Part shown: piece by piece, positions 1-7,974 of the stretch
Layout of the letters: every line of letters starts with the position of its first letter
Position numbering within the stretch: position 1 is the first letter of the stretch
Assembly (NCBI RefSeq): GCF_047795645.1
Contig: NZ_CP181045.1
Coordinates: 3,162,001 to 3,226,000, forward strand
DNA from: Salipaludibacillus sp047795645
GTDB lineage: Bacteria > Bacillota > Bacilli > Bacillales > Salisediminibacteriaceae
DNA length: 64,000 bases
Direction of reading: 5' to 3'
Translations under genes and position numbers: made by a program
Notes under the pieces: model-generated
The model's input: only the letters and a program-made list of their open reading frames with translations
Told to the model about the DNA's origin: nothing
The model's database searches: none

Positions 1-10
1 TAACTTCATT

Positions 11-896
11 TTAAAGGTTTAATCCTGCGTTCATATCGCGGTCGTGATGCATCCCACAAATACATGTCCATTCACGCGCATTCAGATCTTTAACGTCTTT
101 GTTTTTATAGCCGCAACTTGAACAACGTTGGGAGCTAGGGAAGGTTTCGCTCACTTCCGCCACCGCCTTCCCGTACCATTTAGCTTTATATTTTAACAAG
201 CTCTTAAATTGACACCAAGATGCATCAGCGATGGATGCATCTATTTTCTTATTTTTCATCATGTTCGATACTTGCAGACTCTCCATTCCGATAATATCGT
301 GGTTCTTGATAATATCGGTCGAGGTCTTATGCAAGAAATCTGTCCGCTTATTTTCAATCTTTTCGTGAATTCGAGCGACCTTGATTCGTTGCTTGTTCCA
401 GTTGCTAGAACCAATAACTCGCCTTGATAGAACTTGTTGAGCCTTTGCTACCTTTTGTTCTAACGACTTAAAATAACGATGGTTTCTATATCTTGTTCCA
501 TCTGCAAGGATAGCGAAGTCTTTTAGTCCTAAATCAACGCCTGTACTGGTGTTTGTCTTCGGCATGTCAACGACGTCTGTTTCAGCTAAGATTGACACAA
601 AGTACTTACCACTTGGATTGCGGCGGATGGTCGCATTGATGATTCGCCCATCCACGTCACGACTTTTAGCAAAACGAACAAGACCAAGCTTCGGCAACTT
701 GATGTGTTTATCTGAAACAGCGATATTTCCATTGGTGTACTTCGTAACATAGGACTGTATCTTGTTCTTTTTGCTTCTGCTTACCGAGGAAGAAATTAAA
801 CACGAATCTTGAACAACCGAGCGTTTTATGAATGAGCTCGACTTGTTTTGGATGAGGAAAAATAAGAAATTTGAACGCTTTTTTTACTAACATCAC
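11..896 (-). pseudogene. tnpB: Broken IS200/IS605-family TnpB (OrfB) gene
   Basis: TnpB is the RNA-guided, RuvC-type nuclease carried by IS605/IS1341-type elements. The N-terminal piece (about 708-893) has the family start MLVKKAFKF and the CSRFVFNFFLGKQK block. The C-terminal piece (11 to about 755) has the RuvC segments GVDLGLKDFAI and IGMESL, a CSSCG...CICG zinc finger and DRDMNAG. The two lie in different frames, and roughly 80 residues usual for the family are missing between FLGKQK and QSYVTKYTNGN, so an internal deletion has also shifted the frame. The reading stops at NAGLNL, earlier than many relatives, and the next codons read NEV, so a nonsense change is possible. No TnpA is visible. 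The identity is confident; activity is very unlikely. Confidence 0.85.
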
Positions 897-940
897 ATCG
901 CCTTCTCACAAACGTATGTTCTAATCATATCATGAGGTGA

Positions 941-960
941 GTCTGTTGGCTATCGCCAAC
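941..960. repeat. Candidate IS605-type end hairpin upstream of tnpB
   Basis: GTTGGC-TATC-GCCAAC at 945-960 is a perfect short hairpin just upstream of the tnpB start, where the left end of an IS605-type element would lie. A similar hairpin, CTTGGC-TTGTC-GCCAAG, occurs near 4982-4999 with no transposase beside it. I see no recognisable gene between here and 1177. Confidence 0.3.
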
Positions 961-1142
961 CGCCACGGCTAAAAGCCCTTCTCGCGATGGAAGAGGGAGT
1001 CTTTTGGCGGAAAACGATAAATATAAAATTAAAAATGCAGAAATTCTCCAAGCGTCTAACACGTACACTTGGAAATCCCTGCACCATTTGGCCACTTTTG
1101 CTCCCGATCCATCATCACTCATTCATTCGAGATGTCGGATGA

Positions 1143-1170
1143 GGAGGAAGCAAAAGAACCGTCCCTCCGC
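1143..1170 (-). repeat. A-type repeat, left member of an inverted pair
   Basis: This holds AGAACCGTCCCTCC, the plus-strand form of the dispersed A repeat. Its reverse complement matches the copy at 1414-1442 at most positions, so the two bracket the 41-codon ORF and its upstream region like terminal inverted repeats. Confidence 0.6.
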
Positions 1171-1177
1171 TTCCATC

Positions 1178-1303
1178 TTATTGACTTATTTCTCTTAAGC
1201 GAGTTTCGATAAACTTCATTATGTCATTTGTTTCTTCAGAAGACTGACCTGCGGCGCGCCATTTAATATCTTCCATCAACCGTTTCAATTCATCTACGCT
1301 CAT
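1178..1303 (-). CDS. Small hypothetical protein, 41 aa
   Basis: An ATG at 1303 opens 41 codons ending in TAA, starting MSVDELKRLMEDIKWR. An AGGGG ribosome site lies about 10 bases upstream. The product is charged and probably forms amphipathic helices; there is no signal peptide and no family I recognise. The codons look ordinary for this genome. It lies between two inverted A repeats and behind two direct copies of TAGTACTATAT that could be its operator. It could be a small regulator or an anti-sigma/antitoxin-like peptide, but nothing proves that. Chance is the main alternative. Confidence 0.5.
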   Translation of the reverse strand: MSVDELKRLMEDIKWRAAGQSSEETNDIMKFIETRLREISQ

Positions 1304-1330
1304 TCAGTTAAAACCCCTAATCATTTTAAA

Positions 1331-1401
1331 ATATAGTACTATATGTAGCTAGTACTATATCATAAACTTTATGCGAATCTAGTCGAAAATTGTAGACTAG
1401 A
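1331..1401 (-). promoter_or_regulatory. Candidate control region of the 41-aa ORF
   Basis: TAGTACTATAT occurs twice in direct order (1334-1344 and 1350-1360, period 16), and the first copy is part of the perfect palindrome ATATAGTACTATAT at 1331-1344. Further upstream, TCTAGTC and GACTAGA form a 7-bp inverted repeat at 1378-1401. On the minus strand TATGAT is a possible -10. A dimeric repressor of GntR type would fit such sites, but the protein is unknown. Confidence 0.4.
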
Positions 1402-1413
1402 TCAACTTTTTTT

Positions 1414-1442
1414 AAGAAGCATGGGGACGGTTCTTCTGCTCC
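1414..1442 (+). repeat. A-type repeat, right member of an inverted pair
   Basis: ATGGGGACGGTTCTTCTGCT carries the A core. It is inverted relative to the copy at 1143-1170, and the match extends a few bases beyond the core on both sides. Confidence 0.65.
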
Positions 1443-1465
1443 CTTCGACTTTCTAAAATAAACAG

Positions 1466-1494
1466 TTGACAATGATTATCATTATCAATATATT
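1466..1494 (+). promoter_or_regulatory. Sigma-A promoter overlapped by a Fur box
   Basis: TTGACA (1466-1471) and TATATT (1489-1494) are 17 bases apart. Between and over them lies GACAATGATTATCATTATC (1468-1486), which differs from the classical 19-base Fur box GATAATGATTATCATTATC at one position. Iron-loaded Fur would block polymerase here, so the downstream lipoprotein gene should be induced by iron limitation. Confidence 0.88.
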
Positions 1495-1535
1495 GGATAT
1501 AGTCATTATAAATTTATGTGAGGAGTAAACACACA

Positions 1536-2516
1536 ATGAAAAAGCTATTACTACCGTTCTTCCTTTTAATTATCCTTTTCCTTAGTGCTTGTGGGGATAA
1601 CGAAGCTACCGAGGCAACTGAAGCGCCAGAGGAAAATGAAACAACAGACGCCAATAATGCAGAAAATAATGTAGATGAAACGAAATCAGATACAGAAACC
1701 GAATCTGAAACATTTACTTACGAATCTGAATCGGGCCCAGTCGAGGTTCCTACCAACCCACAAAGAATTGTTGCTCTCACGAATGGACCAAACATTCTTG
1801 CTTTAGATGGAAATATAGTTGGAATTGATGAATGGACGCAAGCGAACCCTCTTTTTGATGAGAAATTAGATGGAGTTGAGATCGTATCCGATGCAAACAT
1901 GGAACAAATTCAGAACTTGAATCCAGACCTCATCATCGCAGGGTCTTGGCAAGAAAACCTTGAAAATCTAAGCAAAATCGCCCCTACTGTTATCTACACA
2001 TGGGGAGAATTAGATTATTTAACACAGCAAATCGAAATTGGAAAACTTTTGAACAAAGAAGAAGAAGCAGAAGAATGGGTGAACGATTTCAAAGAACGTA
2101 GTCAAACAGCGGGAGAAGCGATTCGCGAAAAAATTGGTGAAGACGCTACTGTTTCTGTGATTGAAAACGGCGTCGATGAACTTTATGTATTTGGCGATAA
2201 CTATGCTCGAGGCACAGAGATCCTGTATCAAGAAATGAAGTTAAAAATGCCAGAAAAAGTCGAAGAAATGGCACTAGAATCAGGTGTTTACACCCTTTCA
2301 TTAGAGGCAGTCCCTGAGTTTTCCGGTGATTATATCGTCTTAAGTAAAAGTCCTGATTACGATAATTCATTCTTTGAGACAAACACCTGGCAAAGCGTTC
2401 CTGCTGTTCAAAACAATCAAGTAATTGAATTAAACAGCAAAGAGGTTACCTACAGTGATCCAATTTCATTAGAATATCTATTAGAAATTTTTAAAGATTC
2501 GTTTTTGAATGAATAG
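1536..2516 (+). CDS. Iron-siderophore ABC transporter substrate-binding lipoprotein
   Basis: This protein captures ferric siderophore at the outer face of the membrane. A signal peptide with a lipobox (LFLSAC) gives a lipid-anchored Cys. An acidic, Glu/Asn/Thr-rich linker follows, then a FecB/FhuD-type periplasmic-binding fold from about residue 60 (PQRIVALT near the start, NPDLII in the middle). Length 326 aa is normal. A GTG 18 bases upstream is in frame but overlaps the GAGGAG ribosome site, so the ATG at 1536 is the start. The promoter carries a Fur box. No permease or ATPase gene is adjacent, so it must share one encoded elsewhere. Ferric citrate or a hydroxamate is possible; the sequence does not settle the ligand. 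Confidence 0.85.
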   Translation: MKKLLLPFFLLIILFLSACGDNEATEATEAPEENETTDANNAENNVDETKSDTETESETFTYESESGPVEVPTNPQRIVALTNGPNILALDGNIVGIDEWTQANPLFDEKLDGVEIVSDANMEQIQNLNPDLIIAGSWQENLENLSKIAPTVIYTWGELDYLTQQIEIGKLLNKEEEAEEWVNDFKERSQTAGEAIREKIGEDATVSVIENGVDELYVFGDNYARGTEILYQEMKLKMPEKVEEMALESGVYTLSLEAVPEFSGDYIVLSKSPDYDNSFFETNTWQSVPAVQNNQVIELNSKEVTYSDPISLEYLLEIFKDSFLNE

Positions 2517-2529
2517 GCAGAAGCATAGA

Positions 2530-2560
2530 CCCCTCTAACTGTTAGAGGGGTCTTTTAATT
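2530..2560 (+). terminator. Rho-independent terminator of the siderophore-binding gene
   Basis: GACCCCTCTAAC pairs with its complement TTAGAGGGGTC around a tiny loop (2530-2554) and is followed by TTTTAATTTT. Confidence 0.9.
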
Positions 2561-2728
2561 TTCGTTTCGATTATGTGGACTCCTAAACTTGTCCTTTTTT
2601 CGCGCCATTCTTGTCGCGCAATTTTTATTTAATTAGTATTTTGACCTAACCAATCGTTTTTTTATGAATAAAAAATATAAATCTTTATAAATGTTATTAT
2701 GGATAAAACGATGTGGGAGGTAATATAA

Positions 2729-3271
2729 GTGACTACAATTAAATTAAATGAGTTAAAAAAAGAACTAAAGGGATTAAATGAGAAAGAATTGACCCAGATT
2801 ATCGTGGAGTTATACAAAGTGAACAAAGATGCGCAAGAGTTATTATCAATCAAATTTATTGGTGATGAAGCTGTAGAAGCCTTGTTTTTGAAATCTAAGA
2901 AGCAGATAAAAGATGAATTTTTTCCTGGAGATGAAGATGAGAAGCTTAGATTAAAGGAAGCAAAGAAGTCCATTTCCAATTTCAAAAAGATGACTAACGA
3001 TTTAATTAGAACCGTAGATTTGATGCTTTATTATGTAGAGATAGGCACCGAGTTCACCAATACATATGGCGATATTGATGAAAGTTTTTATGGTAGTATG
3101 GTCTCAATGTTTGAAAAAGTCGTGAATGAGTGTCTAAAGAATGAGGAGCTTTATGCAAAGTTTAAAGACCGCATGGATACCGTTGTAGAAGACTCAGATG
3201 GAATTGGTTGGGGATATCATGATGTCTTAGATGAATTATATTTTTCAATGGTCGGTGTTATGGAAGAATAA
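2729..3271 (+). CDS. DUF6155-like protein of unknown function
   Basis: A 180-aa soluble, acidic protein with no signal peptide or membrane segment. The N-terminal pattern (KLNELKKELKGLNEKELTQII) and the later LMLYYVEIGTEFTNTYGDI block recall DUF6155 members that I know from Bacillus; that assignment is from memory. It is probably all helical. The GTG start is supported by GGGAGGT 10 bases upstream. It stands alone between two terminators, so context gives no function. Confidence 0.7.
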   Translation: MTTIKLNELKKELKGLNEKELTQIIVELYKVNKDAQELLSIKFIGDEAVEALFLKSKKQIKDEFFPGDEDEKLRLKEAKKSISNFKKMTNDLIRTVDLMLYYVEIGTEFTNTYGDIDESFYGSMVSMFEKVVNECLKNEELYAKFKDRMDTVVEDSDGIGWGYHDVLDELYFSMVGVMEE

Positions 3272-3278
3272 CGTGAAA

Positions 3279-3310
3279 AGAAACGCGAGAACTTCTCGCG
3301 TTTCTTCTTT
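3279..3310 (+). terminator. Rho-independent terminator
   Basis: AGAAACGCGAGAA and TTCTCGCGTTTCTT form a nearly perfect stem at 3279-3307, followed by a T-rich stretch just after the DUF6155-like stop codon. Confidence 0.88.
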
Positions 3311-3407
3311 AAACACTGCTTTTTAAAAACGAAGGGCCACTTCACAATTAAGTCAGGGCTTCACGCCCAATAGTTCAATTGTTATTTGGTAAACTGATTT
3401 GATCCTT

Positions 3408-3467
3408 TCGACAAAAATCGAGAGTGGCACCAGGTTCCCGACCACAAGAACCGTCCCCCCGGTCACC
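3408..3467 (-). repeat. B and A units of the composite repeat at the tctA stop
   Basis: Read on the minus strand from the tctA stop codon (3471), unit A (GGGGGGACGGTTCTTGTGGTC, 3439-3467) comes first, then unit B (GGTGCCACTCTCGATTTTTGTCGA, 3408-3431). A poor trace of hairpin C (CACTTCAC...GGGCTTCACGCCC) may lie at 3340-3370. Confidence 0.75.
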
Positions 3468-3470
3468 CCG

Positions 3471-4958
3471 CTACACTGTTTTACGTTGCATTCTTATGAC
3501 TACAAACAAGATTACGAATACTAAGGTAAACAGAACCATTGCAAGAGGGTTCGTTAACATGTATTGAATCAAAGGAAGATCCCTTGCTTCAGCGATCGTC
3601 ATAGATCGAACGAGATTTCTTTCGATTAATGGACCTAGGACAACTCCAATGATAATAGGCGCAAGAGGTACATCAATTTTTTTGAAAACGGCACCCATAA
3701 TACCTAATACAATCGCTATCAACACATCGAATAAACTATTCCTGATACTGTATGCACCGAAAAGAGCAAATACAAGAACACTTGGAACGATATACTCCAT
3801 TTTAATTTTCAATATATATGAAAAGTACTTAATGCCCACTGCGCCAATAATCGCCATTGCAATGACAGTTAAGAGCATTCCATATAAGAACGTATAAGCA
3901 ACATCTGGACGAGTAATAAATAAATCTGGCCCTAGAATAATTCCATGAATAATCAAAGCACCAGCTATAATTGCCGTTGTCGGACTTCCTGGGACACCTA
4001 ACGCCAATAATGGAACCATTGAACTCCCTACAGTAGCATTGTTGGCTGATTCTGCTGCGATAATTCCTTCTGTATTCCCCTTTTCAAACATATGAGGCTT
4101 TTTTGAGACTCTTTTTGCTTCCCCATATGACATAAATACAGCGAGGGTTGTGCCAACTCCAGGTAGCAATCCGATAAATGTTCCAATTAATGATGATTTC
4201 ATTACGAGGATCTTATGTCTCATAATATCTTTAAAGACAGTTACCCTTTTAATCTCTTGTTCCTTATATGTGACGACTTCATTTGCTTTCCTACCGATAT
4301 TGAGAAACATTTCAGCAAAGCAAAACATTCCTAACACCACAGGTATAACTGAAATTCCAGACCTTAGCGCCATGCTATCAAACGTAAACCGCTCGGCTCC
4401 AACAGCCATATCTAATCCTATAGTACTAATAAACAGTCCAAACAAAGCTGCGAAAAAGGATTTGTAAATATTATTCCCCGCAATCGCACCAATAATAACT
4501 AGACCACTTAGAGAAATGAAGAACATCTCAGCAGGACCGAATTTTAATGCCAAATTTGCCAATGGTGGGGTAAACAAAATCAAAACAATAACACCTACGA
4601 AACCACCGATCATACTTGAAAAAATAGAATAATACAGTGCTTCTTTTGAACGGCCTTGTTTCGTTAATGGATAACCCTCCATTGCTGCAGGGGCAGCAAC
4701 AATATCACCTGGTACATTTAACAAAATAGCAGTAATTGATCCTCCATACATTCCCCCCATGTAAATACCTCCCAAGAGGAGGATGCCGATTTGTGGCTCT
4801 AGCGCAAAGGTTAATGGTAACAATAAGGATATTCCGATCGCACCATTTAAACCAGGAATTGCGCCAACGATGATTCCAATTAATACACCTATGAACACAA
4901 TAAAAAGAACACTGGGAGTAAGAATATCAAGTAATATTTGAAGTGCATCCATTAACAA
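3471..4958 (-). CDS. tctA: Tripartite transporter large permease, TctA family
   Basis: TctA is the large membrane subunit of tripartite tricarboxylate-type (TTT) importers, which use an extracellular binding protein and an ion gradient. At 495 aa it has the normal size, about 12 hydrophobic segments and the family motifs GAIPGLNGAIGISLLLPLT near residue 32, GGIYMGGMYGGSITAILLNVPG near 65 and the internal repeat LLPGVGTT...GVPGSPTTA. It is the last gene of the minus-strand set gnd-tctB-tctC-tctA. A terminator-like hairpin separates it from tctC, so it may be expressed less than the binding protein. Its neighbours are gluconate genes, so gluconate or a related sugar acid is the likely cargo; that is inference. 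Confidence 0.92.
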   Translation of the reverse strand: MLMDALQILLDILTPSVLFIVFIGVLIGIIVGAIPGLNGAIGISLLLPLTFALEPQIGILLLGGIYMGGMYGGSITAILLNVPGDIVAAPAAMEGYPLTKQGRSKEALYYSIFSSMIGGFVGVIVLILFTPPLANLALKFGPAEMFFISLSGLVIIGAIAGNNIYKSFFAALFGLFISTIGLDMAVGAERFTFDSMALRSGISVIPVVLGMFCFAEMFLNIGRKANEVVTYKEQEIKRVTVFKDIMRHKILVMKSSLIGTFIGLLPGVGTTLAVFMSYGEAKRVSKKPHMFEKGNTEGIIAAESANNATVGSSMVPLLALGVPGSPTTAIIAGALIIHGIILGPDLFITRPDVAYTFLYGMLLTVIAMAIIGAVGIKYFSYILKIKMEYIVPSVLVFALFGAYSIRNSLFDVLIAIVLGIMGAVFKKIDVPLAPIIIGVVLGPLIERNLVRSMTIAEARDLPLIQYMLTNPLAMVLFTLVFVILFVVIRMQRKTV

Positions 4959-5028
4959 AGCCTCCTAAAAACATTAGAAAAACTTGGCTTGTCGCCAAGA
5001 CCTTTATGGCGAAAGCCTTAGTTTATCT

Positions 5029-5098
5029 TATACTTTAATCCTTTCGCGGAGTTAATCATTCTTAAAGTATAATCAAAAGAGAGCTTTTTGCTCTCTTT
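5029..5098 (-). terminator. Terminator-like hairpin and inverted repeat between tctC and tctA
   Basis: AAAGAGAGC-TTTTT-GCTCTCTTT (5076-5098) follows the tctC stop on the minus strand and is followed by TGATTATACTT, so it can act as a leaky terminator. Next to it TATACTTTAA (5029-5038) and TTAAAGTATA (5062-5071) form a second inverted repeat. Binding-protein genes often have such attenuators before the permease gene. Confidence 0.65.
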
Positions 5099-5113
5099 CA
5101 ATTACAGAAAAAT

Positions 5114-6175
5114 TTAATTTCCTCCTGTAAAGTCATCCATATTATCATCAATAAGTGGATTTAACACGCTATTACTATTATTTAAATATTCAGTTAGACT
5201 TTCATTATCCAAGTATCTGTATGGAAGAACTGCTTCTTCAAAACTTTTTTGCAACTCTTCAGAATTTCCAAGATTATCTAACGCTGTTGTCAATACCTCT
5301 TTTACATCTTCTGGAAGACCTTCAGGTGCAACGAGTACACGAGCAACACCCAATTCAAGATCGTATCCTTGCTCGTTAAGTGTTGGATATTCCGAGAACA
5401 TTTCAATTCTTTCACTTGCTGCATATCCTAATGGTTTCCCGCCAGCACCGACGACTTGATCTGCTGCTGTAATGGAAGATGACGCTACTTCAATATGATC
5501 ACCTAACAATCCATTGATAAGTTCACCGCCACCATCGTAAGATACAGGTGTTACATCAATTCCTGCTTCACTTTCGAAAGCTAGAATTTTTAACAGGCCT
5601 AGTGCACCTGATTCACCAATTGTTAAACTACCTGGGTTTTCCTTTGCATATTCAACAACATCTTCTACGTCTTCGAATTCACTTCCTGGCCCAATGAATA
5701 GAGCGTGTGCTACATCATCGAACGCAGCCAAATATTCAAAACTATCAAATGTAAAATCTGTATTTCCTGTTTTTTCTAATATAAGATTATCTGGGTAACC
5801 AAAGACACCTAAAGTATAGCCATCTGGATCGCTAGCTGCCATTTCAGCTATACCAATTTCTCCGCCTGCTCCATCTCGGTTAACAACAGTAATTTGTTGA
5901 TCTAATTCGTCACTTAGAGCATCTGCCAAGATACGAGCTACAGTATCTCCACCACCGCCAGCGCTATAAGGAACGATAAGTTGAATGTTTTGCTCAGGAT
6001 AGTTTGAATCCGTTGCTGTTTCACCATTTTCATTGTTTTCATTGTTTTCATTTGCCATATTGTTGTTATTGGCTGAATCGCCAGCTTCTTCGTTATTATT
6101 ATTCCCTGCACACCCGACCATAACTGCTAGTGAAAGGACCATAACCAATACTAATAATCGTAATTTTTTGCTCAT
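5114..6175 (-). CDS. tctC: Tripartite transporter substrate-binding lipoprotein, TctC family
   Basis: This is the extracytoplasmic receptor (Bug/TctC family, 353 aa) that delivers ligand to TctAB. The signal peptide ends in a lipobox (AVMVGC), followed by an Asn/Glu-rich linker typical of lipoproteins in this genome. The mature domain starts with YPEQNIQLIVPYSAGGGGDTVAR, where the Pro-Tyr-Ser-Ala-Gly-Gly loop is the family hallmark for carboxylate binding, and GIAEMAASDPDGYT is the second ligand loop. It lies between tctB and tctA, downstream of gnd. A Bug protein fits any small carboxylate; the gluconate context is the main clue to specificity. Confidence 0.92.
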   Translation of the reverse strand: MSKKLRLLVLVMVLSLAVMVGCAGNNNNEEAGDSANNNNMANENNENNENGETATDSNYPEQNIQLIVPYSAGGGGDTVARILADALSDELDQQITVVNRDGAGGEIGIAEMAASDPDGYTLGVFGYPDNLILEKTGNTDFTFDSFEYLAAFDDVAHALFIGPGSEFEDVEDVVEYAKENPGSLTIGESGALGLLKILAFESEAGIDVTPVSYDGGGELINGLLGDHIEVASSSITAADQVVGAGGKPLGYAASERIEMFSEYPTLNEQGYDLELGVARVLVAPEGLPEDVKEVLTTALDNLGNSEELQKSFEEAVLPYRYLDNESLTEYLNNSNSVLNPLIDDNMDDFTGGN

Positions 6176-6275
6176 AAATTCACACGCTCCTTATAATTTT
6201 TTAATATTAATCCTCAAGAAAATTTTCTATATTATATAACTCATTCGATTTAAATGAAGCCACTACACCGTATCA

Positions 6276-6752
6276 TTAGAAAAAACGACCACTTGGTGTC
6301 GGCAAGCTAAGAAGTACTGTGAATACCACATACATTAAAACGGTTACAATTGTTGCTACCAATAACCCTTTAAGAAAGTGCCTGACCGTTAACTTAGCCT
6401 CGTACGATCTGTATGTTTGATAAAAAAACAATACCATTATTAATAAAAAGGAAGTGATATAAAATCCCAATTGTGATAATAAACCATATGCTGTTAGTAA
6501 AATGGCACCAGGTATCACAATATGAAAGATAAACGTATTTTTTGTTAATGTTGATTCATTTTCTTCCTTTTGCTTTTTTCTTTTTATTAGGGCATCAATA
6601 ATCATTAGAACTCCTGTGATTGCCATTCCATACAAAATGATTTGAGGAAACAATGCAGACCTGTCAGGTAAATCCAATGTTTGGATATAAGCGATAATAG
6701 AAAAGATTATTAATACTACGCCAAATATGACATTAGATAATATGATAAACAC
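6276..6752 (-). CDS. tctB: Tripartite transporter small permease, TctB family
   Basis: TctB is the small four-helix subunit of TTT importers. About 150 residues with four hydrophobic segments and the YPxI-like FPQIILYG and LGFYITSFLL motifs agree. The start is odd. AAAGGTGGTG (6750-6759) is a strong ribosome site, but at the right distance downstream lie ATC (6746) and ATA (6743), not ATG, GTG or TTG. The nearest usual codons are the GTGs inside the ribosome site itself (6752, 6755) or much further upstream. The start given here is the nearest usual codon and is uncertain. It lies between gnd and tctC. Confidence 0.85.
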   Translation of the reverse strand: MFIILSNVIFGVVLIIFSIIAYIQTLDLPDRSALFPQIILYGMAITGVLMIIDALIKRKKQKEENESTLTKNTFIFHIVIPGAILLTAYGLLSQLGFYITSFLLIMVLFFYQTYRSYEAKLTVRHFLKGLLVATIVTVLMYVVFTVLLSLPTPSGRFF

Positions 6753-6854
6753 CACCTTTACACTGTGAAAAGAAAGCAACGAACAGCTACAATACGAATA
6801 CAAAATTTTTGAAGGAAACTTCTTGAACTGCTCATTGTTTTAAGCTACTTTTAG

Positions 6855-7754
6855 CTAATCTTTCTTCACAACCTCATGTCCGCCAAATTCATTTCGTAAT
6901 GCAGCAACAACCTTACCAGTGAAAGTATCATCTTCTAATGATCGATACCTCATCATTAGCGATAATGTAATAACAGGTGCAGGTACTTGAAAATCCAGTG
7001 CTGATTCAACTGTCCACTTACCTTCACCAGAAGAATTCATCACCCCTTTAATTCCATCCAAATTCGGATCTTTTGAGAAGGCACTTTCACTAAGTTCCAT
7101 TAACCAAGAACGGATGACAGAACCATGGTTCCAAACATTCGCAACCTTTTCATAGTCATAATCAAACGGGCTTTTTTCTAAAATATCGAAACCTTCAGCA
7201 ATAGATTGCATCATGCCGTATTCAATGCCATTATGAATCATCTTCAAGAAGTGACCACTACCTGCTTCACCAGAATGAAGGTAACCGTTCTCAATTGTCG
7301 TATCGTCAAAAATACTCTCCACACGCTGAACGACTTCTTTTGTTCCTCCAACCATCATACAGGCACCATTTCTAGCACCTTTAATTCCTCCACTCGTCCC
7401 AACATCTAACAAATGAATGTTTTTTTCTTTCAAAAATTCTGCTCTTCGTATTGAATCCTTGTAATTGGAATTTCCCCCATCAATCACGACATCATCTTTG
7501 TCTAAAAAATGATAAAGCTTTTCTACTAGACTTTCCGTGATCTCACCTGCTGGAACCATTAACCAAATGGTTCTTGGTTTCTCCAACTGATTCACCAGCT
7601 CTTCTATCGAATAAGCAGGAATAGCACCTTCGTTCTTAAGGCTATCTACTTGTTCTTTGTTCACATCGTTTACGATTATCTCGTGTTTGTGATCAAGAAG
7701 ATTTTGTACCAAGTTATATCCCATTTTTCCGAGACCGATCATTCCTAACCTCAT
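6855..7754 (-). CDS. gnd: 6-phosphogluconate dehydrogenase, decarboxylating (short NAD-type)
   Basis: The enzyme oxidises and decarboxylates 6-phosphogluconate to ribulose 5-phosphate. The length of about 299 aa fits the short YqeC/GntZ-type class rather than the 470-aa enzyme. It begins MRLGMIGLGKMG (dinucleotide-binding GxGxxG), and carries DGGNSNYKDS, GTSGGIKGARNGACMMVGG (substrate loop) and GHFLKMIHNGIEYGMM with the catalytic Lys. An upstream extension of 52 codons in the same frame is rejected, because AAGGAG lies just before the ATG pair at 7757/7754. It is first of the minus-strand gnd-tctBCA set and divergent from the RpiR regulator and gluconokinase, so imported gluconate would be phosphorylated by GntK and enter the pentose phosphate pathway here. 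Confidence 0.93.
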   Translation of the reverse strand: MRLGMIGLGKMGYNLVQNLLDHKHEIIVNDVNKEQVDSLKNEGAIPAYSIEELVNQLEKPRTIWLMVPAGEITESLVEKLYHFLDKDDVVIDGGNSNYKDSIRRAEFLKEKNIHLLDVGTSGGIKGARNGACMMVGGTKEVVQRVESIFDDTTIENGYLHSGEAGSGHFLKMIHNGIEYGMMQSIAEGFDILEKSPFDYDYEKVANVWNHGSVIRSWLMELSESAFSKDPNLDGIKGVMNSSGEGKWTVESALDFQVPAPVITLSLMMRYRSLEDDTFTGKVVAALRNEFGGHEVVKKD

Positions 7755-7793
7755 CATTTCACTCCTTTCAAAGATTCTTTTCTCAAATTTTTG

Positions 7794-7894
7794 TGAAATA
7801 TTTTTTCTTTCTTTTCTCATTATAAGATAAAATAATTTTTTATCAAGTGTTTTATTTAAAAAATATTTTTTCTTTTTTCGTTTTCGTATATAAT
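7794..7894. promoter_or_regulatory. Divergent promoter region with two candidate RpiR operators
   Basis: On minus, TTGATA (7841-7846) and TATAAT (7819-7824), 16 apart, form a promoter for gnd-tctBCA. On plus, TATAAT (7889-7894) is a good -10 for the regulator, without a clear -35. GAAATATTTTTTC (7795-7807) lies just downstream of the gnd -10, and AAAAAATATTTTTTC (7858-7872) covers the -35 zone of the regulator gene. The two near-palindromes are good candidates for the binding sites of the adjacent RpiR-family protein. AT-richness makes chance a fair alternative. Confidence 0.5.
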
Positions 7895-7974
7895 GGGACG
7901 AAGACAACAATCATGACTGGAATTTTTTTGAGAAACAAAATTTTAAATTCTTTCCTAATAAAAGGAGTGGTTTT

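Noticed and set aside
1004..1198. 64-codon plus-strand ORF between tnpB and the small gene
   Set aside because: No ribosome site, no recognisable family, and it runs into the A repeat; the overlapping minus ORF at 925-1122 is equally weak.
3471..6752. Citrate/tricarboxylate operon
   Set aside because: TctABC alone would suggest it, but every neighbouring gene belongs to gluconate metabolism and no tctDE-type two-component system is present.
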